Positions 24,294 through 33,332 of a DNA stretch of 64,000 nucleotides are shown here, one piece after another; position 1 is the first letter of the stretch; each line of letters begins with the position of its first letter. This DNA is from Pusillimonas sp. TS35. Lineage in GTDB: Bacteria; Pseudomonadota; Gammaproteobacteria; Burkholderiales; Burkholderiaceae_B. The position numbers and the translations under genes were made by a program. The notes under the pieces are model-generated. The model made no database searches. It worked only from the letters and a program-made list of their open reading frames with translations, and was not told where the DNA came from. The stretch lies in assembly GCF_009857885.1 (NCBI RefSeq), contig NZ_WWER01000006.1, positions 1-64,000 on the forward strand. The letters run 5' to 3'.

Positions 24294-25001
24294 TTACTCT
24301 CCGTGTCCCAAGTAAAGTCGCGCCATATCCTCATCATTTAGTAATTTCTCGGCTTTCCCCTGCAGCACCACTCTCCCGCCATCAAGAATATAGCCGTAAT
24401 CGCTGAACGCGAGAGCGTGGCGGGCTCGTTGCTCGACCATCAGGACGGATACGCCGAGATCAGGTAATGCGCGCACGCGAGCGAATACTTGCTCCACAAG
24501 CGTAGGTGATAGGGCTGCAGAGGGTTCATCAAGCAGTAGCAAGCTAGGAGACGATATCAATGCTCTTGCGAACGCGAGTTGCTGTCTTTCTCCACCCGAG
24601 AGATAACCGGCGGGTACCCGTGCGCGAGCTTTGAGTGCGGGGAAAAGATCGAACATTCGCGCAATACTTTGAGATGAGTTATCGACATGCTCGATAACTT
24701 GAAGATTCTCAAGTACGGTCAGCGACCCGAAGACGTTGTGTACTTGTGGTACGTAGCCTATGCCTCGCAGCAGGCGCTTTTCCGCAGGCTCCTGCAAAAT
24801 ATTCTGGCCGTTGACAATGACCTCACCCCGGGTGCGAGGCAAAAGTCCCATGATGGCTCGGATTAACGATGACTTACCTGCGCCATTGGTTCCGGCAATC
24901 GTGACGATCTGTTTTTCTTTTACGTGCAGGTCTATGGCTTTGATAATATCAATTTCACCATACCCGGCAAATAGATCTCTTACTGTAAGCCTGTCGCTCA
25001 T
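24294..25001 (-). CDS. livF: branched-chain amino acid-type ABC transporter ATPase LivF
   Basis: A 235-residue ABC ATPase of the LivF type. Walker A GTNGAGKS is at about 37-44, the signature YLSGGERQQLAFARAL and Walker B LLLLDEPSAALSP follow in order. It lies last in livK-livH-livM-livG-livF order on minus and overlaps livG by four bases. With LivG it energises uptake. Liv systems of this group often carry aromatic acids or other carboxylates rather than amino acids; the catabolic surroundings make that likely here. Confidence 0.9.
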   Translation of the reverse strand: MSDRLTVRDLFAGYGEIDIIKAIDLHVKEKQIVTIAGTNGAGKSSLIRAIMGLLPRTRGEVIVNGQNILQEPAEKRLLRGIGYVPQVHNVFGSLTVLENLQVIEHVDNSSQSIARMFDLFPALKARARVPAGYLSGGERQQLAFARALISSPSLLLLDEPSAALSPTLVEQVFARVRALPDLGVSVLMVEQRARHALAFSDYGYILDGGRVVLQGKAEKLLNDEDMARLYLGHGE

Positions 25002-25759
25002 ACTACTCCGCCCATGTATGCCATGCGCACAGACTCGTCCTCCAGCAGCGTGTTGGGGTTGCCATGTGCTAGTATTTGCCCGCGATCCATTACATACATA
25101 TCCGATACCAGACGCGAAAGTGCGTGAAGGTTGTGTTCGATGATCAGTATGGATATGCCGCGGGTATTCAGATCCGTGATTCTTTCCGCAAGTTCCTGGA
25201 TAAGAACGGGGTTGACGCCCGCGAAGGGTTCATCCAATAGAATGCATGTGGGCTCTAGCATCAGCAAGCGGCCTAACTCCAGTAGCTTCTTCTGCCCACC
25301 AGATAGGCGGCCTGCATTCTCCCCCGCGACTTTAGACAGGTTCAGGAACTGTAGTATGCCTTCGGCGCGTTCGCGTAGCGTCTCTTCATGATGCCGTACA
25401 AGTCGGGGGCGAAAAAACACGTCAAGCAAATTTTCGCCGGGCTGATTTTTTCCTGCCGCCAGAATGTTTTCAAGCACGCTGAGGTGGGAGAACTCGCGGG
25501 GCACCTGGAATGTGCGCACCAGGCCGCGGTGAGCGCGGGTGTAATCAGGAGCGGCATGCACGTCTTCATCGTTGAACATGACCTTCCCCGAGTCGGGTCT
25601 GATCAGGCCACAGATCACGGAGAACAGTGTGCTTTTGCCTGCGCCATTCGTACCGATCAATCCGGTAAGTCCGCCACGCTTCAGAGAGAGGGAAACACCG
25701 TCCAGCACCTTGATGCCGCCAAATGAGACGTGTATGTCTTGAGCTGAAAGAATGGTCAT
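24998..25759 (-). CDS. livG: branched-chain amino acid-type ABC transporter ATPase LivG
   Basis: A 253-residue ABC ATPase of the LivG type: Walker A GTNGAGKST (36-44), signature LSGGQKKLLELGRLL, Walker B CILLDEPFAGVNP. It overlaps LivM by four bases at its 5' end and LivF by four at its 3' end, so the cytoplasmic parts are translationally coupled. Paired with LivF for ATP hydrolysis. Confidence 0.92.
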   Translation of the reverse strand: MTILSAQDIHVSFGGIKVLDGVSLSLKRGGLTGLIGTNGAGKSTLFSVICGLIRPDSGKVMFNDEDVHAAPDYTRAHRGLVRTFQVPREFSHLSVLENILAAGKNQPGENLLDVFFRPRLVRHHEETLRERAEGILQFLNLSKVAGENAGRLSGGQKKLLELGRLLMLEPTCILLDEPFAGVNPVLIQELAERITDLNTRGISILIIEHNLHALSRLVSDMYVMDRGQILAHGNPNTLLEDESVRMAYMGGVV

Positions 25760-26655
25760 GATTTGGCCTTTCGCTGGGTAAAGTCACCGAACATGCCATG
25801 CGGCCGGTAGATCATGAAGAAAATTAGCGCAATGCCGATGATCCACAGTCGGGCGCTTGCCATCTGATATTCAGCAATACCCGGAAGAAAGTCCCGGATG
25901 AAGCGGGAGCCTTCGAGAAATACCATCAGCAATACAGTGCCTACGACCATTCCGCCCAGCCGTCCGGCGCCACCCATGATAACGACTATCCATACGTAGA
26001 AAGTTACCAAGGGCAGAAACTGCTCAGGTACGATGAAGGTCAGATAATGCGCGTAGAAGAAGCCCGCGATACCGGCTAGCCCCGCACCCAGCATGAGCGA
26101 TCGCAGCTTGTAGCTGGATGGGTTTTTGCCAAGTGCTCGCACCGCAATCTCATTGTCTCGTATAGATGCAATGATCCGGCCAAATGGGCTGGTGACAATA
26201 CGATAAATCATGAATAGCGCCAGGGCGTTGACGGCAAACAAGGCCATCATGATCCAGAAGTCCGCGGACTCATTGGCTGCTGTATTGGCAAATAGCCTGG
26301 GTATCCCCGGGATGCCGTGCACGCCCCGCGTGAGCCAGCTTTCCTCCTGAAGCAGCATACGCAGCGATTCGGAGAATCCCAGGGTAACGATGGCGAGATA
26401 ATCGTCTCGCAGTCGTAATGCGACCAGACCGATGGGATAGGCACACAATGCCGCTGCCGTGGCTGCACATACAAGACAGATAATCAACGGCACGCCTTGG
26501 AGAGATAGCAGAGCGGATGTATAAGCACCGATCGCGAAAAAGCCTACGTGTCCAAAGTTGATGAGGCCGGTGAATCCATATTGAAGATTGAGTCCAGATG
26601 CCAGCAGCAGGTAAATAAGCGTGATTATGGATATGGCAATAAAGTAATCAAGCAT
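25756..26655 (-). CDS. livM: branched-chain amino acid-type ABC transporter permease LivM
   Basis: A 299-residue hydrophobic permease with about eight to nine membrane segments and typical LivM stretches (LLASGLNLQYGFTGLINFGHVGFFAIGAYTSALL; GFSESLRMLLQEESWLTRGVHGIPGIP; IRDNEIAVRALGKNPSSYKL). The last residues are followed directly by livG. Together with LivH it forms the membrane channel. Confidence 0.92.
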   Translation of the reverse strand: MLDYFIAISIITLIYLLLASGLNLQYGFTGLINFGHVGFFAIGAYTSALLSLQGVPLIICLVCAATAAALCAYPIGLVALRLRDDYLAIVTLGFSESLRMLLQEESWLTRGVHGIPGIPRLFANTAANESADFWIMMALFAVNALALFMIYRIVTSPFGRIIASIRDNEIAVRALGKNPSSYKLRSLMLGAGLAGIAGFFYAHYLTFIVPEQFLPLVTFYVWIVVIMGGAGRLGGMVVGTVLLMVFLEGSRFIRDFLPGIAEYQMASARLWIIGIALIFFMIYRPHGMFGDFTQRKAKS

Positions 26656-26656
26656 G

Positions 26657-27532
26657 TCAGCGCTCCACGCTGATTTTTCCGAACAGACCCCTGGGCCTGA
26701 TCAGAAGCAGAACGAGTACGACGAAGAATGACAAAGGCAGGCGATAAGAGGGGCTGAACAAAGCAGTTGCAAGTTCCATCGCTACACCGAAGGCGCACAT
26801 CCCAATGACGGCGCCGATCGGGCTGCCGATACCCCCGACAATTACACCGGCGAAAATGGGCATGAGCAGTTCCCACCCAAGCTCGGGAATCACGACCGCT
26901 TTGGCTCCCATAAGCACTCCACCCAACCCCGCAAACGCGCCAGAGATTGCCCACAGGACGCACATCACTTTTCGTCGACTGATGCCACTTACTCGCGCCA
27001 GCTCAGGGTTGTCGGCTACAGATCGCATATGGCGCCCTATTGACGTGCGGTGCAGGATAAAGAACGCCACACCAAGGCAGATCAATGCAACAGCGACCAA
27101 GGCTAAATCAGTGGGGAGGATCACGAAGCCATTGAAGTTCCATGCTCGCATCAGTGGCAGATCAAGGGAGTACTGGTTGTAGCCTAGAAAAAAGGTAATT
27201 GTGCTGCGGGCGGCAAATGCCACTCCAATTGAGGCAACAAGGTTCGAAACGGGAGATCGGCCTTCGAGCTTGCTGAAAACAACGAGATAGAACAGAACAG
27301 CTAGCAGGGCGCTTGCAAGCGTTGCGAACGCCGCGCCGGCCACGAGTGATGCGCCCAAAGACAGCTTCAAGGCTAGTGCGGTGTAGGCGCCGACTGTCAT
27401 CATGTCGCCAGTTGCTGCATTCGGAAACCGGGCGACACCGAATATGAGTGTCACTGCAATGGCGGGAAGCGACAGCAGGCAACCGAGGACCAGGCCGTTC
27501 CATATCGCATTGGCTAAGGTCACAAGTTCCAA
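26657..27532 (-). CDS. livH: branched-chain amino acid-type ABC transporter permease LivH
   Basis: A 291-residue permease of the LivH type with NAIWNGLVLGCLLSLPAIAVTLIFGVARFPNAATGDMMTVGAYTAL at the start. The open frame begins at 27601, overlapping the binding-protein gene, but a TTG at 27532 follows AAGGGGA and gives the usual LivH N-terminus, so it is preferred. Only one base separates it from livM. Uses a rare start codon if this choice is right. Confidence 0.88.
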   Translation of the reverse strand: MELVTLANAIWNGLVLGCLLSLPAIAVTLIFGVARFPNAATGDMMTVGAYTALALKLSLGASLVAGAAFATLASALLAVLFYLVVFSKLEGRSPVSNLVASIGVAFAARSTITFFLGYNQYSLDLPLMRAWNFNGFVILPTDLALVAVALICLGVAFFILHRTSIGRHMRSVADNPELARVSGISRRKVMCVLWAISGAFAGLGGVLMGAKAVVIPELGWELLMPIFAGVIVGGIGSPIGAVIGMCAFGVAMELATALFSPSYRLPLSFFVVLVLLLIRPRGLFGKISVER

Positions 27533-27545
27533 CGCGTTCCCCTTC

Positions 27546-28802
27546 TTAGCTGCCGCTGGTGTTCTGATAATGGATCGTGTCTTTTCGGACAAGCTGACCA
27601 TTCTCTATTTCATAGACACCGAAGTCTGGTACGGTGAAGCCTTCGTCGCTCATTTCGACGCTGGACGATACGCCTTCATAATTGATTTTCTTGCCTTCCC
27701 GCAGCAGCTTGGCTCCTTCTTCGAAAGTAGAAACTTTGACGCCCGGGGCATTCGTGACTTGCTTGATGGCTGCGTTTATTTCTTTGTTGCTTGCACCAGG
27801 TCCCGCTGCCTCGATAGCCAATGCCAGACTGATGATTTCATCATAGACTTCGGCCGAATAGATGTGCGGCTCGACGCCCTTATTCGCTTTCTTGTAGGCT
27901 TCGTTGAAGCGGTCATAGGCGGAGCCACTGGCGGGCACGTTTTGAACCGACAATATACCGTTCGTTACGGTGGGGCCGAGCGCTTTGATCAGATCCGGGG
28001 AGGCTGACCATCCCGGCATGATGAATTTCGCATCCTGGCCAGACTGATACCACTCGCGCAGGATAATCGTGGCGTCGGGCGTATAGCTCGCCAGGACGAT
28101 GACGTCGGGCTTGGTGGAGAGCACGCGTTGCAGCTCGGTGCGATAGCTCGTCTGGTTAGGCTCATAAACGACTTCAGCGACAAGTTTGTTGCCGGCCTTT
28201 TCCCATGCATTCTTGAAGTATTCAGCTTGTCCAAGTGCCGATGCGTTGTTATATGACAGTGTCGCGGCGCGTTTGAAGCCATACTTGAGTGCGGTTTGCG
28301 CGAATGTCCAGCCGAAGACGGTGTTTGGCGATTGGAACCCCCAAGCCAGCCCCGCCTTGTTGGCGCGCATGATTTCGGGAGCGCCGGAACTGTGCATCTG
28401 GATAATGTTCGCGGCGCTTGCAATGGGCATGACTGCCAGGGTAACCGACGACGCCCACATGCCGGCAATGGCATCGACCTTGTTAACTTCAATCAGCTTC
28501 TTGGCTGCCAAGACTGCGGCGTCTGCCTTGGTTTGCGAATCTTCGGCAAATAATTTCAATGTACGGCCACCAGCGCCGCCGTGGCGATTGACGTCCTCTA
28601 TTGCAAGCTTGATGCCGGCAAACATGCCTGCACCGTAAGGCCCACCTGCGCCAGTGATCGGATTGAGCGCGCCAATTCTGTACTCAGAGGGTGATTGCGC
28701 TATTGCGTTGGAATAGGCCCCCGCTGTCGCTAGCGTAATTGCGGCTGTTGCCGCCAGGCGCGCATAGCGGGCCGATAGGTGCTTAAGCACTAGTTTTTTC
28801 AT
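27546..28802 (-). CDS. ABC transporter substrate-binding protein (LivK/Leu-Ile-Val-BP family)
   Basis: A 418-residue periplasmic binding protein of the type I Leu/Ile/Val fold, with signal peptide about 1-36 ending NAIAQ and mature start SPSEYRIGALNPITGAGGPYGAGM. ATG at 28802 has GGAGGAGAC immediately upstream. It is the first gene of the Liv importer operon. It is larger than amino acid-binding LivK and closer to the group of binding proteins for aromatic or other carboxylic acids. Regulation may come from the very AT-rich divergent region 28803-29017. Confidence 0.88.
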   Translation of the reverse strand: MKKLVLKHLSARYARLAATAAITLATAGAYSNAIAQSPSEYRIGALNPITGAGGPYGAGMFAGIKLAIEDVNRHGGAGGRTLKLFAEDSQTKADAAVLAAKKLIEVNKVDAIAGMWASSVTLAVMPIASAANIIQMHSSGAPEIMRANKAGLAWGFQSPNTVFGWTFAQTALKYGFKRAATLSYNNASALGQAEYFKNAWEKAGNKLVAEVVYEPNQTSYRTELQRVLSTKPDVIVLASYTPDATIILREWYQSGQDAKFIMPGWSASPDLIKALGPTVTNGILSVQNVPASGSAYDRFNEAYKKANKGVEPHIYSAEVYDEIISLALAIEAAGPGASNKEINAAIKQVTNAPGVKVSTFEEGAKLLREGKKINYEGVSSSVEMSDEGFTVPDFGVYEIENGQLVRKDTIHYQNTSGS

Positions 28803-29017
28803 ATGTCTCCTCCGTGCAGGGTTAGCAGCGGTGACGCCGATGATTGGTACCACTGCCAATGCGGCCATTTTTTATGGCTGTTCGGATTCTACATATTTTT
28901 TTATAAAAAAGAAATATATTTACAACTATTAAAAAAATACTAATAATGAGGCATAGTCAAGATTGATGTGGCTGTAAGTATATGGCGTTATGTACAGAAA
29001 AGCGCTAGGGGAGTCAT
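28803..29017. promoter_or_regulatory. AT-rich divergent promoter region
   Basis: The 215-base gap between the minus-strand Liv operon and the plus-strand enoyl-CoA hydratase gene contains a strongly AT-rich block (about 28884-28950, with long A and T runs) in an otherwise GC-rich segment. Such a block is expected for overlapping divergent promoters. No perfect operator palindrome was recognised. Confidence 0.5.
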
Positions 29018-29809
29018 ATGTCAGATATAGGTGTATTGCCCGATGGCATCGCACTGCACGAAGTTGCGCCGGGAATTCTCGCTGTGGTGTTTGATCGCGT
29101 GGCCAAGCGAAATGCCTTTTCGCTGAACATGTGGCGCGGCTTGGGACGTGTGTGCAAAGCGCTCGCGGGGCGCAGCAGTATGCGCGCGGTGCTGGTGTAT
29201 GGGCAGGGTGGGCACTTCTGCGCAGGCGCGGATATAAGTGAATTTTCGACGTTGCGGGCGACTCCGGAGCAGGCGCTGCAGTATCAGGCGACCGTGGAAC
29301 AGGCTATACAGGCGTTGCTTGATTTACCTGTTCCTACAATCGCTGCCATTGGTGGTGTTTGTGTGGGTGGCGGCGTCGATGTGGCGCTGGCTTGCGATAT
29401 ACGTATTGCGCAACGGGACGCTAGGTTTGCCGTGACGCCGAGTCGGATAGGGTTGGTTTATAGCGCCTGGGAAGCCAGGCTACTAGCCGATGCGGTGGGT
29501 CATGCATGGGCCAAGCGTATTCTTTTCACAGGCGAGATCTTGTCCAGCGACATGGCGTTGCGCATTGGCTTGGTAGATGAACTAGTCGAGTCCGATGCCT
29601 ATTCGTCGGCGCTGGCACTGGCGGAGGCGACTGCGCGGAATGCACCAATGTCTGTAAGGGGGGCCAAACTCGCTCTGAGGGCTGCTCAGTGTCAGTCCAC
29701 CGCGGTTGATGTCGAGCGCATGTCATATGCCGCCTTGCATAGTGATGACTACAAGGAGGGTGTTTGTGCATTTATGGAGAAGCGTTCACCCAACTTCGTG
29801 GGATGCTGA
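29018..29809 (+). CDS. enoyl-CoA hydratase/isomerase family protein
   Basis: A 263-residue crotonase-fold protein. GHFCAGADIS and GGVCVGGGVDVALACDIRIA provide the CoA-binding and oxyanion-hole segments. The usual PE-x-x-x-G-x-x-P-x-x-GG region reads TPSRIGLVYSAWEARLL, so one of the two catalytic glutamates of classical hydratases is absent and the activity may be an isomerase, dehydratase or lyase reaction instead. ATG follows AGGGGAG. First of four genes (hydratase, epimerase-like, SDR, hydrolase) divergent from the Liv importer, and therefore likely to act on its substrate. Confidence 0.83.
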   Translation: MSDIGVLPDGIALHEVAPGILAVVFDRVAKRNAFSLNMWRGLGRVCKALAGRSSMRAVLVYGQGGHFCAGADISEFSTLRATPEQALQYQATVEQAIQALLDLPVPTIAAIGGVCVGGGVDVALACDIRIAQRDARFAVTPSRIGLVYSAWEARLLADAVGHAWAKRILFTGEILSSDMALRIGLVDELVESDAYSSALALAEATARNAPMSVRGAKLALRAAQCQSTAVDVERMSYAALHSDDYKEGVCAFMEKRSPNFVGC

Positions 29810-29810
29810 T

Positions 29811-30752
29811 ATGAGCCAAGAGCGCTGTTCAACGGTGTTTATAACGGGGGCCCAAGGGATGATAGGCCGTGCATGTGCAGATGCGCTGCACGGTCGGGGA
29901 TGCCGCGTGGTGGCGACGGATATCAATCCGACGTCAGAGCCGCTCCCTTATGCCTTCGAGCGCGTTGATGTACGTGACCGGAACGCATTGTCCTCACTTA
30001 TGGACCATTATCGGCCTGATGGTGTGATCCACGCTGGCGGATACTCGGGGCCGATGCAAAGTGTGGATGATCCGTTGGCGCTGGTCGATGTGAACGTCGG
30101 CGGGTTGGCTAATCTGGTCGATTGCGCAAGGCGAATGAACGTCACGCGGTTCGTATGGTTCTCATCGATACTCGCGTATGGCGACCAGTCTGATTGTGCG
30201 ATGGTTCCGCCCAGCCAACGCCTCCGTCCCAATACCCTTTATGGTGCCACCAAAGCCGCCGGGGAGTGTCTGCTGGACACATACGCTGCGCTGTATGGAA
30301 TTAGTGCCATTGCGTTGCGGCCCACCGGTGTGTATGGGCCTGGGCGTACCACCAGATGTTTAGTTCGAACGTTGCTTACCCACGGATTAGCGGGGACCGC
30401 GCTCACACTGAATCCGGCACCTGTATTCACTCGCCAATTTGTTCATGTCGACGATGTGGTAACGGCAGCAGTCGCGGCGCTGGGTCTGCCGCTGAGGCCC
30501 GGGCTTCGCTCTTATAACGTGGCCGATGGGCATGGCTGGACTACGCAAGAGGTGGTAGCTTATGCGCAGCGACTTCTTCCGTCGTTGCGTGTCGAGTACG
30601 ACGATAGGGTAGAGCCGATCGGCGGTTTCAGAATGGGTGTGCTGGATGTCCGTAGCACCCGCAAAGATCTGGATTGGGCGCCACGCATTGGCTTGGATGC
30701 CGGCATGGCGAGTTACCTCGAGTATTTACGTCAAAAGGAATGTACGGCATGA
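29811..30752 (+). CDS. NAD-dependent epimerase/dehydratase family protein (extended SDR)
   Basis: A 313-residue extended short-chain dehydrogenase. The nucleotide-binding motif ITGAQGMIG (11-19) and catalytic Tyr144/Lys148 in LYGATK with Ser118-119 in FSSI are intact. It starts one base after the hydratase stop and ends four bases into the next SDR gene. Relatives act on nucleotide sugars, uronates and hydroxy acids; in this catabolic setting oxidation of a sugar acid or alcohol is possible, but no substrate is assigned. Confidence 0.82.
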   Translation: MSQERCSTVFITGAQGMIGRACADALHGRGCRVVATDINPTSEPLPYAFERVDVRDRNALSSLMDHYRPDGVIHAGGYSGPMQSVDDPLALVDVNVGGLANLVDCARRMNVTRFVWFSSILAYGDQSDCAMVPPSQRLRPNTLYGATKAAGECLLDTYAALYGISAIALRPTGVYGPGRTTRCLVRTLLTHGLAGTALTLNPAPVFTRQFVHVDDVVTAAVAALGLPLRPGLRSYNVADGHGWTTQEVVAYAQRLLPSLRVEYDDRVEPIGGFRMGVLDVRSTRKDLDWAPRIGLDAGMASYLEYLRQKECTA

Positions 30753-31489
30753 CAGATTTCGTCGATCTGCTGCGTTTCGATGGTAAGCACATTGTGATAA
30801 CGGGCGGTGCAAATGGTATTGGTGCGAAGGCAGCCGAGCTATTTGTCCGGCAGGGTGGTAGGGTGACGATCTGCGATGTGGAAGCCGAGGCCGCCGCCGA
30901 GATGGCAGCGCGAATCGGTGCGCATGCGCTGGTCTATGACCAGGCCGATCCGGAGTCAGTAGAGTACCTGGTTGAACGGCTAGGTGATGTCGATGTGCTG
31001 GTGAACAACGCAGGTGTGTTGTTGGCGAAGCCTTTGTTGGATTGCGTACCGCGTGATGCCGCCAGGATCTTTGGGGTCGATGCGCTGGGGGCGCTTGGGC
31101 TATCTATGTTGGTCGGCAAGAAAATGGTAGCTCGCCGTACAGGTGTGATCCTCAATGTCTCTTCACAAACAGCATTATCTGGAGGTGAAGGGCGTGCATT
31201 ATATGCGTCCGCAAAGGCCGCAATGATCCAGTTCACGCGATCAGCCGCAGCTGAATGGGGGCCAGCTGGCGTGCGAGTAGTTGGTATCGCCCCGGGCAGG
31301 TGTTATACGCGCATGACAGCCGAGACCGCCAAGCAAGGTGGTCCGGGGCGTGGAATCGAACGGGTTCCCCTTCGTCGCTGGGGGCAGCCCGAGGAGCCTG
31401 CCTACGCCATGGTTTTCCTGGCTTCCGAGGCGGCTTCCTATATCACGGGCACGACGCTCTTGGTGGATGGGGGCTACGTGATCGGTTGA
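30749..31489 (+). CDS. short-chain dehydrogenase/reductase (classical SDR)
   Basis: A 246-residue classical SDR with TGGANGIG (18-25), NNAGV, Ser139 in NVSSQ and the Tyr152/Lys156 pair in YASAK. ATG overlaps the previous stop (ATGA at 30749). C-terminal ASYITGTTLLVDGGYVIG is complete. It probably oxidises a secondary alcohol with NAD(P) in the same pathway as the preceding two enzymes. Confidence 0.87.
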   Translation: MTDFVDLLRFDGKHIVITGGANGIGAKAAELFVRQGGRVTICDVEAEAAAEMAARIGAHALVYDQADPESVEYLVERLGDVDVLVNNAGVLLAKPLLDCVPRDAARIFGVDALGALGLSMLVGKKMVARRTGVILNVSSQTALSGGEGRALYASAKAAMIQFTRSAAAEWGPAGVRVVGIAPGRCYTRMTAETAKQGGPGRGIERVPLRRWGQPEEPAYAMVFLASEAASYITGTTLLVDGGYVIG

Positions 31490-31522
31490 TGACGTCGGGC
31501 TTGAACCATTTTTCTTATTCAT

Positions 31523-32422
31523 ATGGCATACATGAAAACTATTACGACATCTGATCAAGTTCGACTCGCTGTGACCGAGCACGGTTCGGGCGACGCTATT
31601 GTGTTCGTCCATGAGTTTGCAGGCGACATGCGAAGCTGGCATCTGCAGATACGCCATTTTGCGCGCCGCTACCGTTGTGTGGCGTTCAACGCGCGTGGGT
31701 ATTCGCCCTCTGACACGCCTGATGATGTTGATCTGTATTCGCAAAGCCGGGCAAGAGACGATATTCGCGATGTCATGAATGCCCTGGGCATTGAGCGAGC
31801 CCATGTTGTGGGACTGTCTATGGGAGCCTTCGCGACGTTGCATTTTGGCTTGGAGTATCCCGAACGGGCGGTTTCACTGTTACTGGCTGGATGTGGATAT
31901 GGTGCCGAGCCCGCGCGCCGCGCCGCGTTCCAGAAAGATGCGCAGACGCTCGCACAGACGCTGGAGGCGCAGGGCATGAAAGCCATTGCACCGCAGTATG
32001 CTCGCGGCCCTGCCCGCGTTCAGTTTGAAGGTAGTGATCCGCTCGGATTTGCTGAGTTTGAGCAGGCATTGGCGACGCATTCGACGATAGGCTCTGCTCG
32101 GACAATGGCTGGTGTCCAGGCGATGCGACCGTCATTGTGGGATATGACCGATCGGCTTCGTGCATTGACTGTGCCGGTATTGATCGTGAACGGCGATGAA
32201 GATCAAGGATGCCTGACACCGGGTTTGTTCATGAAGGAACATATCGCTTCATGCGGCATGGCTACGTTGCCCTGCACAGGCCATACGCCGAACCTGGAAG
32301 AGCCAGCACTGTTCAACATGCTTGCGGAGGATCTCTTCCATCGCAGCGAGCTGGGCAAATGGCCTATGCGTGATCCACGCTCCATGAGTGGATCTGCATT
32401 GGGAGACATAGCGCCGCGTTGA
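31523..32422 (+). CDS. alpha/beta hydrolase
   Basis: A 299-residue alpha/beta hydrolase. Nucleophile Ser99 lies in GLSMG, the acid in VNGDEDQ and the histidine in CTGHTPNLEEP. The oxyanion-hole segment reads VHEFAGD (29-35) rather than HGxPG, and ARGYSPSD is the usual neighbour. It is the fourth gene of the cluster with the hydratase and two SDRs and may be a C-C hydrolase or lactonase/esterase. No ribosome-binding site is obvious before the ATG at 31523; an ATG at 31532 is also possible. Confidence 0.83.
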   Translation: MAYMKTITTSDQVRLAVTEHGSGDAIVFVHEFAGDMRSWHLQIRHFARRYRCVAFNARGYSPSDTPDDVDLYSQSRARDDIRDVMNALGIERAHVVGLSMGAFATLHFGLEYPERAVSLLLAGCGYGAEPARRAAFQKDAQTLAQTLEAQGMKAIAPQYARGPARVQFEGSDPLGFAEFEQALATHSTIGSARTMAGVQAMRPSLWDMTDRLRALTVPVLIVNGDEDQGCLTPGLFMKEHIASCGMATLPCTGHTPNLEEPALFNMLAEDLFHRSELGKWPMRDPRSMSGSALGDIAPR

Positions 32423-32431
32423 GGCCGCGCC

Positions 32432-33094
32432 TCATTCTTTCAGCATAGAGCGAGGAAGGTTGATCAGGAAGTTGGTGAGACCGCGTGCGCCGTGCGCCAA
32501 ACTAATATGATGCATCATCATTTCATATGCTCGTTGCGAGTCTCTGTTTTGGATGGCATTGACGATATCGCCGTGCTGTTCAAAAGACTGCCGCGTGCGT
32601 CCAAGAGAACCGAAGGCGCGTCGCAAGTAGGCGCCGGTTCTTGCTCTCAATTGCAGAATTTCCTGGCGCAGATACGGGTTGCGGCAACCGCTATACAGAA
32701 TTTCGTGAAATGCCTCGTTGGCAACGTGCCAATCATCGGCATCAGCTTCGCTGGCTATTTTCTCGGATTCTTGATGTACGCGTACCAGATCGGCAACTTC
32801 TTCGTTGCTCATGCGTTCGCAAGCCAGCCGCACGCAGATGCCTTCCAATTCGGCCAGCAGTTCCCACATGGCAAGGAGCTGTTGAACATCCATCTTGGCA
32901 ACGACCATGCCCTGCCTGGGCTGGCTGACCAACATGCCTTGAGCTTCCAGTTGCAGCAGGGCTTCCCGTACTGGCGTGCGGGAAACCTTGAGCTTTTTGG
33001 CGATTAGGGTTTCGTCGATGACATCGCCGGGGAGCAGGTTTCCGCTGCGAATATCGTCTTCGATGGAACGGCGAATGGTTTCACTGATTTTCAT
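32432..33094 (-). CDS. GntR-family regulator, FCD type
   Basis: A 220-residue GntR/FadR-subfamily regulator: winged helix (LPGDVIDETLIAKKLKVSRTPVREALLQLEAQGMLVSQPRQGMVVAKM) and an all-helical FCD ligand domain with the metal-binding His pattern (ANEAFHEILYSGCRNPYL; HGDIVNAI). It converges with the hydrolase gene and is divergent from the amidase gene, so it probably controls one or both groups. The ligand is likely a carboxylic acid. Confidence 0.88.
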   Translation of the reverse strand: MKISETIRRSIEDDIRSGNLLPGDVIDETLIAKKLKVSRTPVREALLQLEAQGMLVSQPRQGMVVAKMDVQQLLAMWELLAELEGICVRLACERMSNEEVADLVRVHQESEKIASEADADDWHVANEAFHEILYSGCRNPYLRQEILQLRARTGAYLRRAFGSLGRTRQSFEQHGDIVNAIQNRDSQRAYEMMMHHISLAHGARGLTNFLINLPRSMLKE

Positions 33095-33142
33095 GTGCTA
33101 ATTATATTGTATGGAACTAAAAATATATCTGTTTGGTGTCAT

Positions 33143-33319
33143 ATGAACACAGCTAAACGAGGAGGAGACAATGAGCTGGAAAAGCTTGCGTGTGCTGTGC
33201 ACCAGGTATTGGAACTGCAGGGAATCACTGTGAGCGTTGAGGAGACAAGACTGGTGGCTAAGCTTCTGGAACGCTTGAATCCTGATGCTGCAGAGTTGTG
33301 CCCGGCGGGCAGCCGGTAA
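33143..33319 (+). CDS. small protein before the amidase, possibly AtzG-like (DUF4089)
   Basis: A 58-residue frame encoding NELEKLACAVHQVLELQGITVSVEETRLVAKLLERLNPDAAELC, which resembles the small AtzG/DUF4089 subunits that pair with amidases of the AtzE type. It ends 13 bases before the amidase start. The expected start is odd: the strong GGAGGAGA at 33161-33168 points to ATG at 33171, which is in another frame and gives only 20 codons, while the long frame can start only at ATG 33143, upstream of that ribosome-binding site. A one-base loss after 33171 would explain this. Confidence 0.45.
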   Translation: MNTAKRGGDNELEKLACAVHQVLELQGITVSVEETRLVAKLLERLNPDAAELCPAGSR

Positions 33320-33332
33320 TGGGGACAATGTG

